DNA from: Enterobacter sp. 638 | Lineage (GTDB): Bacteria; Pseudomonadota; Gammaproteobacteria; Enterobacterales; Enterobacteriaceae | DNA: 64,000 nt | Direction: 5' to 3' | Assembly (NCBI RefSeq): GCF_000016325.1 | Contig: NC_009436.1 | Location: 372,001-436,000, forward strand | Position numbers and translations under genes: made by a program | Notes under the pieces: generated by a model | Database searches by the model: none | Told to the model about the DNA's origin: nothing | The model's input: the letters and a program-made list of their open reading frames with translations, nothing else | Shown: piece by piece, positions 46,832 through 58,697 of the stretch | Position numbering within the stretch: the stretch's first letter is position 1 | Layout: each line of letters opens with the position of its first letter

Positions 46832-48454
46832 ATGCACTGGCAGACACATACCGTTTTTAATCAGCCGTTACCCCTTTCCAACAGTAATCTGTTTCTTTCC
46901 GATTGCGCGCTACGCGACGCCGTCATCCGCGAGGGGGCGGAGTGGGACATAGAGTTGCTCGCCAGTATCGGCCAGCAGTTGGGCACGGCGGAATCGCTGG
47001 AGCTAGGCAGGCTTGCTAACGCAAATCCCCCTGAACTTTTACGCTATAACGCTGCGGGCGAGCGGCTGGACGATGTACGGTTTCATCCGGCGTGGCATTT
47101 GCTCATGCAGGGGCTGTGTGCGAATCGGGTCCATAATCTGGCGTGGGAAGATCAGGCCCGGAGGGGATCGTTTGTCGCGCGCGCGGCACGATTCATTCTC
47201 CATGCGCAGGTGGAAGCCGGTACGCTTTGCCCGGTGACCATGACGTTTGCCGCGACGCCATTATTACAGCAATCCCTCCCTAAACCTTTTCACGACTGGC
47301 TGACGCCGCTGATGAGCGATCGTTACGATCCGCATATCGCGCCTGGCGGGCAAAAACGCGGACTTCTGATCGGGATGGGAATGACCGAAAAACAGGGCGG
47401 ATCGGATGTCCTGAGCAACACCACGCGCGCCGAAAAATGCAGCGACGGCAGCTATCGGCTGGTGGGACATAAATGGTTTTACTCCGTGCCTCAGAGCGAT
47501 GCACATCTGGTGCTGGCGCAAGCAAAAGGGGGGCTTTCATGCTTTTTCGTCCCGCGCATATTACCTGACGGGCAGCGCAACGCCGTGCGGCTGGAACGCC
47601 TGAAAGATAAGCTCGGCAATCGCTCCAACGCCAGCAGCGAAGCGGAGTTCATGGAGGCTTCTGGCTGGATTTTGGGGGAGGAGGGCGAAGGCGTGCGTCA
47701 GATCCTCAAAATGGGTGGACTGACGCGCGTTGACTGCGCGTTGGGCAGCCACGGGCTGATGCGCCGTGCGCTTTCTGTTGCGCTGTACCACGCTCACCAG
47801 CGCCAGACGTTTGGCAAAAATCTGGTGGATCAGCCGCTGATGCGCGAAGTGCTGAGTCGCATGGCGTTGCAGCTTGAAGGGCAAACCGCGCTGCTGTTCC
47901 GCTTGGCGCGCGCCTGGGATCAGCGCCAAGACCCGAAGGAAACCGCTTGGGCGCGGCTCTTTACGCCTGCCGCGAAATACAGCGTCTGCAAAGCGGGAAT
48001 CCCCTTTGTGGCGGAGGCGATGGAAGTATTGGGCGGCGCAGGCTATTGCGAAGAGAGTGAATTGCCGCGTCTTTACCGCGAAATGCCGGTGAACAGCATC
48101 TGGGAAGGGTCGGGCAACATTATGTGCCTGGACGTTTTGCGCGTCCTGGCGAAGCAACCTGCCATTCTCGACGTACTACAGGAGGATTTTGCCCAGGTCA
48201 AAGGCCAGGACCGACATTTTGATCGCAGCTGGCGGCAGCTGCAGCAGAAGCTGCGTAAGCCTCAGGAGTCGCAGGGGCGGGAGATCACCCAGCTGATATT
48301 TTTATTGGGCGCAGGTGCACAAATGCTGCGGCACGCATCGCCTCCGGTGGCGCAGGCGTGGTGCCGCATGATGCTGGATGCCCGTGGCAGCCTGGTGCTG
48401 AGCGAGCAGGTCAAAAATGACCTACTGCTGCGCGCCACGGGGCGGGTGGTTTAG
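46832..48454 (+). CDS. aidB: AidB, acyl-CoA dehydrogenase-family alkylation-response protein
   Basis: 540-residue FAD- and DNA-binding member of the acyl-CoA dehydrogenase family, part of the Ada alkylation response in E. coli. '[20 protein letters not shown]' flavin region, '[17 protein letters not shown]', '[20 protein letters not shown]' and '[16 protein letters not shown]' are typical. ATG at 46832 behind AAGGAGGG. Its end overlaps the convergent chemoreceptor by 4 bp. Confidence 0.95.
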   Translation: MHWQTHTVFNQPLPLSNSNLFLSDCALRDAVIREGAEWDIELLASIGQQLGTAESLELGRLANANPPELLRYNAAGERLDDVRFHPAWHLLMQGLCANRVHNLAWEDQARRGSFVARAARFILHAQVEAGTLCPVTMTFAATPLLQQSLPKPFHDWLTPLMSDRYDPHIAPGGQKRGLLIGMGMTEKQGGSDVLSNTTRAEKCSDGSYRLVGHKWFYSVPQSDAHLVLAQAKGGLSCFFVPRILPDGQRNAVRLERLKDKLGNRSNASSEAEFMEASGWILGEEGEGVRQILKMGGLTRVDCALGSHGLMRRALSVALYHAHQRQTFGKNLVDQPLMREVLSRMALQLEGQTALLFRLARAWDQRQDPKETAWARLFTPAAKYSVCKAGIPFVAEAMEVLGGAGYCEESELPRLYREMPVNSIWEGSGNIMCLDVLRVLAKQPAILDVLQEDFAQVKGQDRHFDRSWRQLQQKLRKPQESQGREITQLIFLLGAGAQMLRHASPPVAQAWCRMMLDARGSLVLSEQVKNDLLLRATGRVV

Positions 48455-50382
48455 TGTTTTAAGCGGAAAATGCTGACCACTTCAGCCAGATGCGATCCCT
48501 TCTCGCGCAGCGTTTGTGCAGTTTGCTCGCTGCGAGAAACGCGATCGGCGTTGATATGCGACGCTTCGCCAATGTGGGTCATCGCCAGGTTGACCTGATG
48601 TATCCCCGCAGATTGCTCATGCGACGCGTGGTTAATCTCGGTCACCAACTGGTTGATGTTATCGATATGCGTAATGATCGACGCCATCGCGTGCTGGGTT
48701 TGCTCGGAAAGCTGGTGGCCTTCGCTCACTTTCTTCAGCGTATCGCCGATCAACTGCTCGATTTCTTTCACCGCATTGGCACTGCGGGCAGCCAGCGCAC
48801 GCACTTCCTGGGCGACAACGGCAAAACCTTTGCCATGCTCACCTGCACGCGCAGCTTCCACCGCGGCGTTCAGCGCCAGGATATTGGTCTGAAACGCGAT
48901 GGACTCAATCACGCGGGTGATGTCTTCGATACGTTTCGATGCGTCGCGGATATCATCCATCGTCGCGACCGCGTTTCCGACGGTTTCACCGCCGTGATGC
49001 ACGGCGCGTGAGGTCTCACCAACCAACTGCTGAGTTTGCTCCATGTTCGCCGCATTTTGCTGCACAGTCGCTGCAAGTTGCTCCATACTCGCCGACGTTT
49101 CTTCAACGCTGCTCGCTTGTTTATTAATCTGCTCAGAGATTTCACCGGTATCGGAAGCCAGTGCGTTAGTCCCCTGGCGGATTTCACCTGCCGCTTCGCG
49201 AACCTGCTGAACGATCTGCTGCAATCCGGCGCCAATGCCGTTAATCGCGCCAATTAACTGGCCCACTTCATCCTGGCGAGTGACGGGCAGTTCCGCCCGA
49301 AGATCGCCCGCTGCGTATTGACGAGCTAAATCGATAACGTCGCGCAGTGGACGGGTTAACCAGCGACGGATAATCACGACAAACAGCGCAGCGAACAGGG
49401 CGGAGATCACGATTCCCGCCAGCAGGAAGCGATCGCGCATGGCGTTGACGTTGCCCAGCAACACGGATTTGTCCACTTCACCGATGATTGTCCAGTTCCA
49501 GCCTGGCAACGGCGTATACGCCATTTTAAGCGTACGGCCATCGTCGCTTTGACGTTCCAGAGTGCCGGATTTTCCGCTCAGAAGCTGCTGCTGAATCTCG
49601 TTATCCCACTTCGGCAATTTTCCTTCTTCGCTGGAGTGGAACAGGTATTGCCCGCGCGTTTTGCCGTTGCCGCGATCTAACACATAGAAATGACCGCTGT
49701 CGCCGAGGCGGCGATTGAGGATCTTTTCACGCATCACGTTCCAGGAACGGGTGATATCCACGCCGACAAAAACGATCGCAATCACCTGGCCGCTCGCATC
49801 TTTAACCGGCTGATACTGGGTGATGTAGCGCTTGCCAAACAGCAATGCCAGACCGCGATAGACTTCGCCTTTGCTCACGGAGCCAAACGCGGCGCTGGAA
49901 TTATCCAGCACGGTGCCGATGGCGCGTTCACCGTTTTCTTTGCGCAGTGACGTCGCCACACGAATAAAGTCATTCCCGCTGCGGACAAACAGGGTTGAAA
50001 TCGCGCCGGTACGGTTCAGGAAATCATCAGAAAAGGTATTGTTTTCGTGGAGTTCAGTTTCACCCCCTTTCAGCAAAGGTGCATCTTGCCCGTTAATGGT
50101 ACGCATTTGGCTGGCATCGCTGCTCAGCGGTTGGGGCAGAAATGTGCCGAAGAGTTTGGTGTAATTCTCGACTTCTTCGCTAAGGCTGGTGTTGAACATC
50201 TCGACCATATCCACCACGCCCGTGGACTGGTTATGCAGATCTTCCACAGCAAGGGCTTCGAGCTGTTGGCTGGCTTTTTGACTCAGGAGAAAGGTAAATA
50301 ACAGGAAGAGCGTAGCAACGCTCGTACCGGTAAGCAGCGAAAGCTTGGTGCCCAAACCAGAACGGCGGAAAAAATTGATCAT
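48451..50382 (-). CDS. Cache-type methyl-accepting chemotaxis protein
   Basis: 643 residues. TM1 about 13-35, a large periplasmic sensor (about 36-315) of the Cache type ('[20 protein letters not shown]', '[20 protein letters not shown]', '[19 protein letters not shown]'), TM2 about 320-342, HAMP, and the signalling hairpin '[20 protein letters not shown]'. No C-terminal NWETF pentapeptide (ends 'VSIFRLKH'), so it would need CheR docked on other receptors. ATG at 50380-50382 is chosen because a sigma-28 promoter lies 32-59 bp upstream. Ligand unknown; not in E. coli K-12 here. Confidence 0.92.
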   Translation of the reverse strand: MINFFRRSGLGTKLSLLTGTSVATLFLLFTFLLSQKASQQLEALAVEDLHNQSTGVVDMVEMFNTSLSEEVENYTKLFGTFLPQPLSSDASQMRTINGQDAPLLKGGETELHENNTFSDDFLNRTGAISTLFVRSGNDFIRVATSLRKENGERAIGTVLDNSSAAFGSVSKGEVYRGLALLFGKRYITQYQPVKDASGQVIAIVFVGVDITRSWNVMREKILNRRLGDSGHFYVLDRGNGKTRGQYLFHSSEEGKLPKWDNEIQQQLLSGKSGTLERQSDDGRTLKMAYTPLPGWNWTIIGEVDKSVLLGNVNAMRDRFLLAGIVISALFAALFVVIIRRWLTRPLRDVIDLARQYAAGDLRAELPVTRQDEVGQLIGAINGIGAGLQQIVQQVREAAGEIRQGTNALASDTGEISEQINKQASSVEETSASMEQLAATVQQNAANMEQTQQLVGETSRAVHHGGETVGNAVATMDDIRDASKRIEDITRVIESIAFQTNILALNAAVEAARAGEHGKGFAVVAQEVRALAARSANAVKEIEQLIGDTLKKVSEGHQLSEQTQHAMASIITHIDNINQLVTEINHASHEQSAGIHQVNLAMTHIGEASHINADRVSRSEQTAQTLREKGSHLAEVVSIFRLKH

Positions 50383-50413
50383 AAATTGCTCATTGTCGAA
50401 AAGGTATGGCAGT

Positions 50414-50440
50414 TCAACGGCAGAGCGGGGATAACATTTA
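50414..50440 (-). promoter_or_regulatory. Sigma-28 (FliA) promoter of the Cache chemoreceptor
   Basis: On the minus strand TAAATGTT, 11-bp spacer, GCCGTTGA; consensus TAAAGTTT-N11-GCCGATAA, 13 of 16 matching. Confidence 0.8.
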
Positions 50441-50508
50441 CCAAACTTATGTAACAAAATGTTACATTGATGTGATGAATGAGTAACAGTCAGGATAAAC
50501 GATTTGTA

Positions 50509-50542
50509 AAAATAGAAAAGCCACTAAAATTAAGTGGCTTTT
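50509..50542 (-). terminator. Terminator after yjfN
   Basis: AAAAGCCACT/AGTGGCTTTT stem (50516-50542) followed on the minus strand by TTTTCTATTTTT. 11 bp past the yjfN stop. Confidence 0.88.
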
Positions 50543-50553
50543 TTGGGAGCGTT

Positions 50554-50829
50554 TCAGGCGTAGAGAATGGCTTGCACTCGCCACTGATCGGCATGTCGGT
50601 CCTCCTGCATCTGGACGATGCGATACCACGAAGCACCTTGTTCATCCGCTTTTAAGGCAATCACACGTTCAACATCTTGCGGGCTCCCTGAAATATTAGT
50701 CACGGAGATCAGACCAATTTCATTTAAGCCTGTGACGCAATCCGCACTGGCAAATTCCGCTGACTGCGCGGTGGTGCTCATCAGCCCAGCTGAGAGCAGC
50801 AGTGAGGTCAAAGCAAGAGATCGTTTCAT
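50554..50829 (-). CDS. yjfN: YjfN, DUF1471 periplasmic protein
   Basis: 91 residues, the E. coli length. Signal peptide to about residue 23 ('STTAQSAEF'), then a YhcN/DUF1471 fold ('LNEIGLISVTNISGSPQDVE', ending 'WRVQAILYA'). E. coli YjfN is described as a DegP protease activator. ATG at 50827-50829 behind GGAG. One of three DUF1471 proteins in 2 kb. Confidence 0.9.
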   Translation of the reverse strand: MKRSLALTSLLLSAGLMSTTAQSAEFASADCVTGLNEIGLISVTNISGSPQDVERVIALKADEQGASWYRIVQMQEDRHADQWRVQAILYA

Positions 50830-50977
50830 TGTCAGCTCCATTTCACATTTCTCCGGTATCCGCCGGGCAATCCTTCGCAAATAAACTCACTTCCTTTGTC
50901 ACAGGCATGGAGTTTATTGTGGACAGGAAAACGTCTATGGACGCAAAGCAGTGTAAATGTCGTTTAAATGCTGACAG

Positions 50978-51286
50978 TTATTTGCGGTACAAAATGGCTT
51001 GTGAGTACCACTGTCCCGTTATGATTGTTTCATCAATCATAACGATGACGTAATAATCTGCTTTCGTAGCGACAGCTTTGGCTTTTATTTCATCCTCTGC
51101 ATCCGCCGGTGAACCGCGAACTAATGCACTGACGGTACCCAGTCGTTGTAATCCTTCGGTCTGATTACGGCGAATTTCCTGAGGATGATCGGTGGCCGCG
51201 GGAGCGGGTTGTGGCGTGCCTTGCAACGCGCTACAGCCCATTAATAGCGACACCAGCAATAAAGCAGCGAACCTGCGCATAACCAT
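50978..51286 (-). CDS. bsmA: BsmA (YjfO), DUF1471 lipoprotein
   Basis: 102-residue lipoprotein: lipobox 'LLMGC', then DUF1471 ('LQRLGTVSALVRGSPADAE', ending 'GQWYSQAILYRK'). E. coli BsmA affects biofilm, stress and motility. ATG at 51284-51286 is taken because AGGAAACGAG precedes it; 'MRRF' two codons on is an alternative. Divergent from yjfP. Confidence 0.88.
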   Translation of the reverse strand: MVMRRFAALLLVSLLMGCSALQGTPQPAPAATDHPQEIRRNQTEGLQRLGTVSALVRGSPADAEDEIKAKAVATKADYYVIVMIDETIITGQWYSQAILYRK

Positions 51287-51446
51287 ATCTCGTTTCCTGA
51301 TAGTCATAGTGTAGATGTCTGCGAATTTCCTTTTGGGGGAATGTTCCCAAACTGTTATCTGTGACGTAAATTTCGAATGAAAATGTCGTGAAAGCGTAAT
51401 CCAGTTCTCAACATTATGAATCACCCATCAGACAAGAGGATCGACC

Positions 51447-52172
51447 ATGATTGAACTTACAACGCAGCGGCTTGGCGAACACGAAATTCTACACGCTTTT
51501 CCGGCGGGAATGCGTGAGCAGCCGTTGCCGGTTGTTATTTTTTATCATGGCTTTACGTCATCAAAACTGGTGTACAGCTATTTTGCCGTGGCACTGGCGC
51601 AGGCGGGCTTTCGTGTCGTGATGCCTGATGCCCCCGATCATGGCGCGCGATTTTCAGGTGATGAACAGGCGCGACTGGGCCAGTTCTGGCCCATTCTGCA
51701 CGGCAATTTGGTGGAGTTTAGCGGATTACGAGATGCGTTATATCAGGCGGGATGGGTGGCTGATGACCGACTAGCCGTAGCAGGAGGTTCAATGGGCGGC
51801 ATGACGGTGTTGGGGATCATGACACGTTACCCGGAAGTGAAATGCGTCGCGAGCCTGATGGGGTCGGGCTATTTCACCACGCTTGCTCACACGCTTTTCC
51901 CGCCGACGGGCGATATTGACGCAAGCGTTTCTCCACTCGCGGACTGGGAGGTCACGCATGCGCTGCCGCGTCTGGCCGATCGCCCATTGCTGCTCTGGCA
52001 TGGTGAAGCGGATGACGTCGTGCCTGCTGGCGAGACGTTCCGTTTGCAGCAAGCCTTAATACGCGATGGACTGGATAAAAATCTAACGTGTTTGTGGGAA
52101 GCGGGTGTTAAGCATCGCATCACGCCAATGGCGCTGGATGCCACGGTTGCGTTCTTTCGCCAGCACCTGTAA
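51447..52172 (+). CDS. yjfP: YjfP carboxylesterase (alpha/beta hydrolase)
   Basis: 241-residue cytoplasmic alpha/beta hydrolase. Oxyanion region 'VIFYHGFTSSKLVYSYF', nucleophile elbow 'AVAGGSMGGMTVLG', acid in 'WHGEADDVVP' and histidine in 'AGVKHRITP'. E. coli YjfP is an esterase. In E. coli the ula (ascorbate) genes follow; here yjfY follows directly. Confidence 0.93.
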   Translation: MIELTTQRLGEHEILHAFPAGMREQPLPVVIFYHGFTSSKLVYSYFAVALAQAGFRVVMPDAPDHGARFSGDEQARLGQFWPILHGNLVEFSGLRDALYQAGWVADDRLAVAGGSMGGMTVLGIMTRYPEVKCVASLMGSGYFTTLAHTLFPPTGDIDASVSPLADWEVTHALPRLADRPLLLWHGEADDVVPAGETFRLQQALIRDGLDKNLTCLWEAGVKHRITPMALDATVAFFRQHL

Positions 52173-52197
52173 ACCCAAGTTTTACACCAGGTGCGGA

Positions 52198-52223
52198 TAA
52201 AAAAAGCCCCCCGGGCAGGGGGC
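52198..52223 (-). terminator. Terminator after yjfY
   Basis: GCCCCC/GGGGGC stem with a 6-nt loop (52206-52223), followed on the minus strand by seven T's. Also lies 26 bp past the yjfP stop on the other strand. Confidence 0.85.
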
Positions 52224-52280
52224 AAGTCAAACTAGGATTATGTTTTCGTTTTTGGCTTTCCTGGTGCTAACGTTCAAGTC

Positions 52281-52556
52281 TTATCGGTAGATATCTGCGC
52301 TTGCATGCATATTGCCGTTGCTGCCGGGTTCGCGCGTTAAAGCCACATGGTAATAGGCTGCGCCCTGCGCATCGGTCTCTTCATTAAGCGCCTGATCTGC
52401 TTCACTTTCAGTGGCGAAATTATGATTGATATAAATCACGCCTAAGCTGTGCACATCATCCATATTTTTGGCCTGTTGGCCGTCTATCTTGATGGCTGCC
52501 ATTGCGTTTGTACTCAGCACAAGCGCAGCCAAAATGACGATTACGATGTTTTTCAT
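52281..52556 (-). CDS. yjfY: YjfY, DUF1471 periplasmic protein
   Basis: 91 residues. Signal peptide (1-20, 'LAALVLSTNAMAA'), then DUF1471 ('VHSLGVIYINHNFATESEAD', ending 'NMHASADIYR'). Function unknown, usually linked to stress or biofilm. It ends the variable block before the ribosomal operon. Confidence 0.9.
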   Translation of the reverse strand: MKNIVIVILAALVLSTNAMAAIKIDGQQAKNMDDVHSLGVIYINHNFATESEADQALNEETDAQGAAYYHVALTREPGSNGNMHASADIYR

Positions 52557-53296
<740 letters not shown>

Positions 53297-53302
53297 TTTC
53301 TG

Positions 53303-53849
<547 letters not shown>

Positions 53850-53878
53850 TCGGGCACAGTCCATTAATACGACTTTAA

Positions 53879-54340
<462 letters not shown>

Positions 54341-54364
54341 TTTATTACTGAGTTAGCGTAAAAG

Positions 54365-54396
54365 CGCCGGCCTTGTGCCGGCGTTTTGCTTTTTGT
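54365..54396 (+). terminator. Terminator after rplI
   Basis: CGCCGGC-CTTGT-GCCGGCG (54365-54383) followed by TTTTGCTTTTTG. Confidence 0.92.
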
Positions 54397-54492
54397 CTCA
54401 CTGCACCTCTCACAACTCTCCCTGTAGGGTAGCAATTGCTGCCGCAATCTCTGATAATGAATTGAAACGTCATTTTATTTTTGAGATTTGCC

Positions 54493-55431
54493 ATGAACTC
54501 CGCTCCGCCTGTGCCCGTTTTTGCCCGTAAAAATGTTGCTTACGCCTGCGCGACGTTATGTTGTCTGCTGTGGGGTAGCTCTTATCCGGCAATCAAAAGC
54601 GGTTATGAACTCTTCCAGATAGCCACCGATGATATCCCGTCTAAAGTGGTATTTGCCGGTTATCGTTTTCTCTTCGCAGGGCTGTTACTGCTGATCTTTG
54701 CGCTCGCCCAGCGTAAACCCATCGCCAGACTCACCCCGCGACAGTTTGGGCAGCTCTCTCTGCTGGGACTGACGCAAACCACGATACAGTACACGTTCTT
54801 TTATATTGGCCTTGCGTATACCACGGGCGTGAAAGGTTCGATCATGAACGCCACCGGGACCTTTTTCAGCGTCCTGCTGGCGCACTTTATCTATCAAAAC
54901 GACAAGCTCAGCTATAACAAAACCATTGGCTGTATTCTGGGGTTCGCGGGTGTGATGCTGGTGAATTTCAACAGTGGGCTGATGGACTTTAGTTTTGTCT
55001 GGCAAGGCGATGGTTTTGTGGTTCTGGCTGCCTTTATCCTCTCTGCCGCCACGTTGTACGGGAAGCGTATCTCTCAAACGGTCGATCCCACTGTGATGAC
55101 CGGCTGGCAGCTGGCGATTGGCGGACTGGTGCTGGTAGTTGGCGGCTATTCGACGGGCGGGACGCTGGAAGTGCACAGCATGGAGGCCGTCGCAATCCTG
55201 GGTTACCTGACGCTCTTATCTTCCGTCGCTTTTGCGCTGTGGAGTATGCTGCTGAAGGTTAACCGCGTCAGCATGATTGCCCCGTTCAACTTTGTCATAC
55301 CTGTCGCTGGCACGGTGCTGTCCGCCATTTTCCTTGGCGAAAATATTCTGGATATCAAATATGCCATCGCGCTGGTGCTGGTGTGTTCAGGAATTTGGTG
55401 GGTGAATAAAGTCAGTAAAAAGGCCGCCTAA
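54493..55431 (+). CDS. EamA-family (DMT) transporter
   Basis: 312-residue inner-membrane protein with ten predicted helices in two EamA repeats ('YACATLCCLLWGSSYPAIKS' at the start, 'AALILSA' region onward as the second). Drug/metabolite transporter superfamily; such proteins usually export amino acids or related metabolites. Substrate unknown. The ATG at 54493 is taken over a TTG at 54481; the ribosome site is weak. Not at this position in E. coli K-12 to my knowledge. Another DMT protein, ytfF, is at 61.4 kb. Confidence 0.82.
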   Translation: MNSAPPVPVFARKNVAYACATLCCLLWGSSYPAIKSGYELFQIATDDIPSKVVFAGYRFLFAGLLLLIFALAQRKPIARLTPRQFGQLSLLGLTQTTIQYTFFYIGLAYTTGVKGSIMNATGTFFSVLLAHFIYQNDKLSYNKTIGCILGFAGVMLVNFNSGLMDFSFVWQGDGFVVLAAFILSAATLYGKRISQTVDPTVMTGWQLAIGGLVLVVGGYSTGGTLEVHSMEAVAILGYLTLLSSVAFALWSMLLKVNRVSMIAPFNFVIPVAGTVLSAIFLGENILDIKYAIALVLVCSGIWWVNKVSKKAA

Positions 55432-55465
55432 AAAACCAGGCCCGGTGAACGTTGCGTCACCGGGC
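55431..55465 (-). terminator. Terminator after ytfB, REP-like
   Basis: GCCCGGTGA/TCACCGGGC, perfect 9-bp stem (55440-55465). On the minus strand it is followed by CTGGTTTTTTA. Between convergent genes; core of the REP-like GCCCGG family. Confidence 0.8.
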
Positions 55466-55471
55466 GGAGAA

Positions 55472-56104
55472 TTATTTCGCGCGGATAAAACTCCCGTCAG
55501 TCTGGCGAGTGAATAACACCTGTTCGCCATTTCCGGTATCAATCGTCAAACCCGTCACCACGCCGCTGGCATTCTGGCGGATCTGCACCATCTGACCATT
55601 TTGTAAATTGCTCAGCGGTTTACCTGCCCCTTCTACCTGCGCCATGGAATAGACGTCCGTCGGTGGCAAATTGTGGTCGCGGAACAGTTGCGCCATCGTC
55701 TTTCCAGGCTCGACGCGATACGAACGCCATTGCTGGTCGATACCCGTAGGTTGCTGTGCCTGTGGTGCGGCGGCTTGCTCCTGAGGCTGATCCTCCTGGA
55801 TTGGTTCAGGTTCTACCGGCGCGACTTGACCGGGATCGTTTGACGGCGTCACCAACTGTGTCTGCATGGGCTGCTGATCGCGCTGTGGCTGTGATTGCGA
55901 CTGGATATCCAACTGCGCGTTGCGGCTCGCTGGCGCGGTAGCGCTGTCATCGCCTGAAGGAAGCAGGAAGCCCACCACCACCAGCAGGGCGGCAATGATG
56001 ATGCCTCTGCGATGGAGGTTCGGCAGCGGGTCCATGATGCGAAAATTGTCTGGCGCATGCCAGATTTTCGCCAGGTTAGGTTTCAGTTCAAATCGCCCGG
56101 GCAT
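55472..56104 (-). CDS. ytfB: YtfB, OapA/LysM-like cell-division-associated protein
   Basis: 210 residues. Cytoplasmic N-terminus, one transmembrane helix ('GIIIAALLVVVGFLL', about 34-48), a long Gln/Pro-rich linker (55-125), and a C-terminal OapA domain with LysM-like part ('WRSYRVEPGKTMAQLFRDHN'). E. coli YtfB localizes to the septum and binds glycans. ATG at 56102-56104 behind AGGAGGAG. Confidence 0.92.
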   Translation of the reverse strand: MPGRFELKPNLAKIWHAPDNFRIMDPLPNLHRRGIIIAALLVVVGFLLPSGDDSATAPASRNAQLDIQSQSQPQRDQQPMQTQLVTPSNDPGQVAPVEPEPIQEDQPQEQAAAPQAQQPTGIDQQWRSYRVEPGKTMAQLFRDHNLPPTDVYSMAQVEGAGKPLSNLQNGQMVQIRQNASGVVTGLTIDTGNGEQVLFTRQTDGSFIRAK

Positions 56105-56358
56105 GGCTCTCCTCCTGCTCCGCGTCTTTTTACCCGTCATCCACGGGTCGATATCCTGTTCTCAGAAGTATAGTTCGCTAACTGCCTGAATGGCGTAGCA
56201 AAGCCGCCTTCACTGTCCCACGTTTGGGAAAAATCCTGGTACGCCCTATTGTTTCTGTTTCGCGGCGGTTTGTCATCTTAACTTAAGACAAAGTTTTACC
56301 CGTAAGGGCGTGGCTGCTATGCTGCCCGCTACTTTAAATGTGATGGAAGGAAACCCCC

Positions 56359-56979
56359 ATGACCACCCCGACTTTTGACACTATCGAAGCGCAGGCAAGC
56401 TACGGTATCGGTTTGCAGGTAGGACAGCAGTTGAGCGAATCCGGCCTGGAAGGACTGTTACCTGAAGCGCTGGTGGCGGGTATCGCTGACGCGCTGGAAG
56501 GCAAACAGCCAGCAGTGCCAGTAGACGTTGTTCATCGCGCACTGCGTGAAATCCACGAGCGTGCTGATGCCGTTCGTCGTGAGCGTTTTGAAGAAATGGC
56601 TGCTGACGGCGTGAAATATCTTGAAGAAAACCGTGAGCGCGAAGGCGTGAATATCACCGAATCTGGCCTCCAGTTCCGTGTGATTACTCAGGGTGAAGGC
56701 GCAATCCCGGCTCGCACCAACCACGTTCGCGTGCACTACACCGGTAAACTGATCGACGGCACCGTGTTCGACAGCTCCGTTGCGCGTGGCGAACCGGCAG
56801 AATTCCCGGTTAACGGCGTGATTCCTGGCTGGATCGAAGCGCTGACCCTGATGCCGGTTGGTTCTAAATGGGAACTGACGATCCCACAAAACCTGGCATA
56901 CGGTGAGCGTGGCGCGGGTGCATCTATCCCACCATTCAGCACCCTGGTATTTGAAGTCGAGCTGCTGGAAATCCTGTAA
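56359..56979 (+). CDS. fklB: FKBP-type peptidyl-prolyl isomerase FklB (FKBP22)
   Basis: 206 residues. N-terminal dimerization helices ('[20 protein letters not shown]'), then a C-terminal FKBP domain from about 105 ('[18 protein letters not shown]', '[20 protein letters not shown]', '[14 protein letters not shown]'). Cytoplasmic in E. coli. Ribosome site GGAAGGAA. Confidence 0.96.
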   Translation: MTTPTFDTIEAQASYGIGLQVGQQLSESGLEGLLPEALVAGIADALEGKQPAVPVDVVHRALREIHERADAVRRERFEEMAADGVKYLEENREREGVNITESGLQFRVITQGEGAIPARTNHVRVHYTGKLIDGTVFDSSVARGEPAEFPVNGVIPGWIEALTLMPVGSKWELTIPQNLAYGERGAGASIPPFSTLVFEVELLEIL

Positions 56980-56988
56980 TCGACGCGC

Positions 56989-57017
56989 TTTTCCTCTCCC
57001 GCTACGGGAGAGGAAAA
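56989..57017 (+). terminator. Hairpin terminator after fklB (CCCTCTCCC family)
   Basis: TTTTCCTCTCCCG-CTA-CGGGAGAGGAAAA, perfect 13-bp stem 10 bp after the fklB stop. No T-run beyond the stem itself. Same CTCTCCC/GGGAGAG core as the other repeats. The following 269 bp before cycA hold no gene, only an AT-rich leader and promoter region. Confidence 0.7.
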
Positions 57018-57286
57018 TGCGTGATAAAACCTAATGTTACAGCGATATCAACATTTTATTTTGCATATGCACGCTTTGCGTGTATTTTTGTGAGCTGTTT
57101 TGCATTGTACAAGTGATATGACACTCACTTTAAACATATTATTAACATAATCTCTAATTCACAGTATTCATCCTGCCGATTCTTACCTACTATCGACGAG
57201 TCCTTGTATCAGGGATCGTCGCGTTTTGACGTCATTAAAGGCCAGAAGAGCCTAAACAACACAGACAGGTACAACAGGAAAATCAC

Positions 57287-58696
57287 ATGGTAGATCAGGT
57301 TAAAGTCGTCGCCGATGAAGAGGCTTCGTCTGAACAGTCGCTGCGGCGCAATCTCACAAACCGTCATATTCAGCTTATCGCCATCGGCGGTGCCATTGGT
57401 ACCGGGCTGTTTATGGGGTCAGGTAAAACCATCAGTCTTGCCGGGCCATCCATCATATTCGTCTATATGATCATCGGTTTTATGCTTTTCTTCGTGATGC
57501 GAGCAATGGGTGAATTGCTGCTCTCGAATCTCGAATACAAATCTTTTAGCGATTTTGCTTCCGATCTGCTCGGACCGTGGGCGGGCTATTTTACCGGCTG
57601 GACTTACTGGTTCTGCTGGGTCGTGACCGGAATGGCCGATGTCGTCGCCATTACCGCGTATGCGCAATTTTGGTTCCCCGGATTGTCAGACTGGGTCGCG
57701 TCGCTGGCGGTGATCGTGCTGTTGCTGAGCCTTAACCTTGCGACCGTCAAAATGTTCGGGGAGATGGAGTTCTGGTTCGCGATGATCAAAATCGTCGCGA
57801 TCGTTGGCCTCATCGTGGTGGGTCTGGTGATGATACTGACGCACTTCCAGTCGCCAACCGGCGTTCAGGCGTCGTTTACGCATCTGTGGAATGACGGCGG
57901 CTGGTTCCCGAAAGGCCTGAGCGGATTCTTCGCGGGCTTCCAGATTGCGGTGTTTGCCTTCGTGGGCATCGAGCTGGTGGGGACAACGGCGGCGGAAACC
58001 AAAGATCCTGAAAAATCCCTGCCACGCGCGATTAACTCGATTCCGATTCGCATCATTATGTTCTACGTGTTTGCGCTGATCGTAATTATGTCCGTGACGC
58101 CATGGGGTTCCGTGGTGCCAACGAAGAGCCCGTTCGTCGAGCTGTTCGTCCTGGTGGGACTGCCCGCTGCGGCAAGCCTGATTAACTTCGTGGTACTGAC
58201 CTCTGCGGCGTCCTCTGCGAACAGCGGCGTGTTTTCCACCAGCCGTATGTTGTTCGGTCTGGCACAGGAAGGCGTTGCCCCAAGCGCATTCGCAAAACTG
58301 TCTAAGCGTGCGGTTCCCGCGAAAGGGCTGACCTTCTCCTGCATCTGCCTGCTGGGCGGTGTGGTGATGCTGTACGTCAATCCGAGCGTGATTGGTGCGT
58401 TTACCATGATCACCACGGTATCCGCGATACTGTTCATGTTTGTCTGGACGATCATTCTTTGCTCGTACCTTGTGTACCGCAAACAGCGTCCGCAGCTGCA
58501 TGCGTCATCCAAATACAAAATGCCGCTTGGCAAACTGATGTGCTGGGTATGTATGGCGTTCTTTGTCTTTGTGCTGGTATTACTGACGCTGGAAGATGAT
58601 ACCCGTCAGGCGCTGATGGTCACGCCGCTGTGGTTCATTGCGTTGGGTCTCGGCTGGCTGTTTATCGGTAAGAAACGTATGGCCGGTATGCGCTAA
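57287..58696 (+). CDS. cycA: D-serine/D-alanine/glycine:H+ symporter CycA
   Basis: 469-residue APC-family permease with 12 helices, imports glycine, D-alanine, D-serine and D-cycloserine. 'LIAIGGAIGTGLFMGSGKTI' (substrate-binding TM1) and 'FAFVGIELVGTTAAETKDPE' are conserved. The long leader fits the known GcvB small-RNA control in E. coli, though I did not find the pairing site. Confidence 0.97.
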   Translation: MVDQVKVVADEEASSEQSLRRNLTNRHIQLIAIGGAIGTGLFMGSGKTISLAGPSIIFVYMIIGFMLFFVMRAMGELLLSNLEYKSFSDFASDLLGPWAGYFTGWTYWFCWVVTGMADVVAITAYAQFWFPGLSDWVASLAVIVLLLSLNLATVKMFGEMEFWFAMIKIVAIVGLIVVGLVMILTHFQSPTGVQASFTHLWNDGGWFPKGLSGFFAGFQIAVFAFVGIELVGTTAAETKDPEKSLPRAINSIPIRIIMFYVFALIVIMSVTPWGSVVPTKSPFVELFVLVGLPAAASLINFVVLTSAASSANSGVFSTSRMLFGLAQEGVAPSAFAKLSKRAVPAKGLTFSCICLLGGVVMLYVNPSVIGAFTMITTVSAILFMFVWTIILCSYLVYRKQRPQLHASSKYKMPLGKLMCWVCMAFFVFVLVLLTLEDDTRQALMVTPLWFIALGLGWLFIGKKRMAGMR

Positions 58697-58697
58697 C

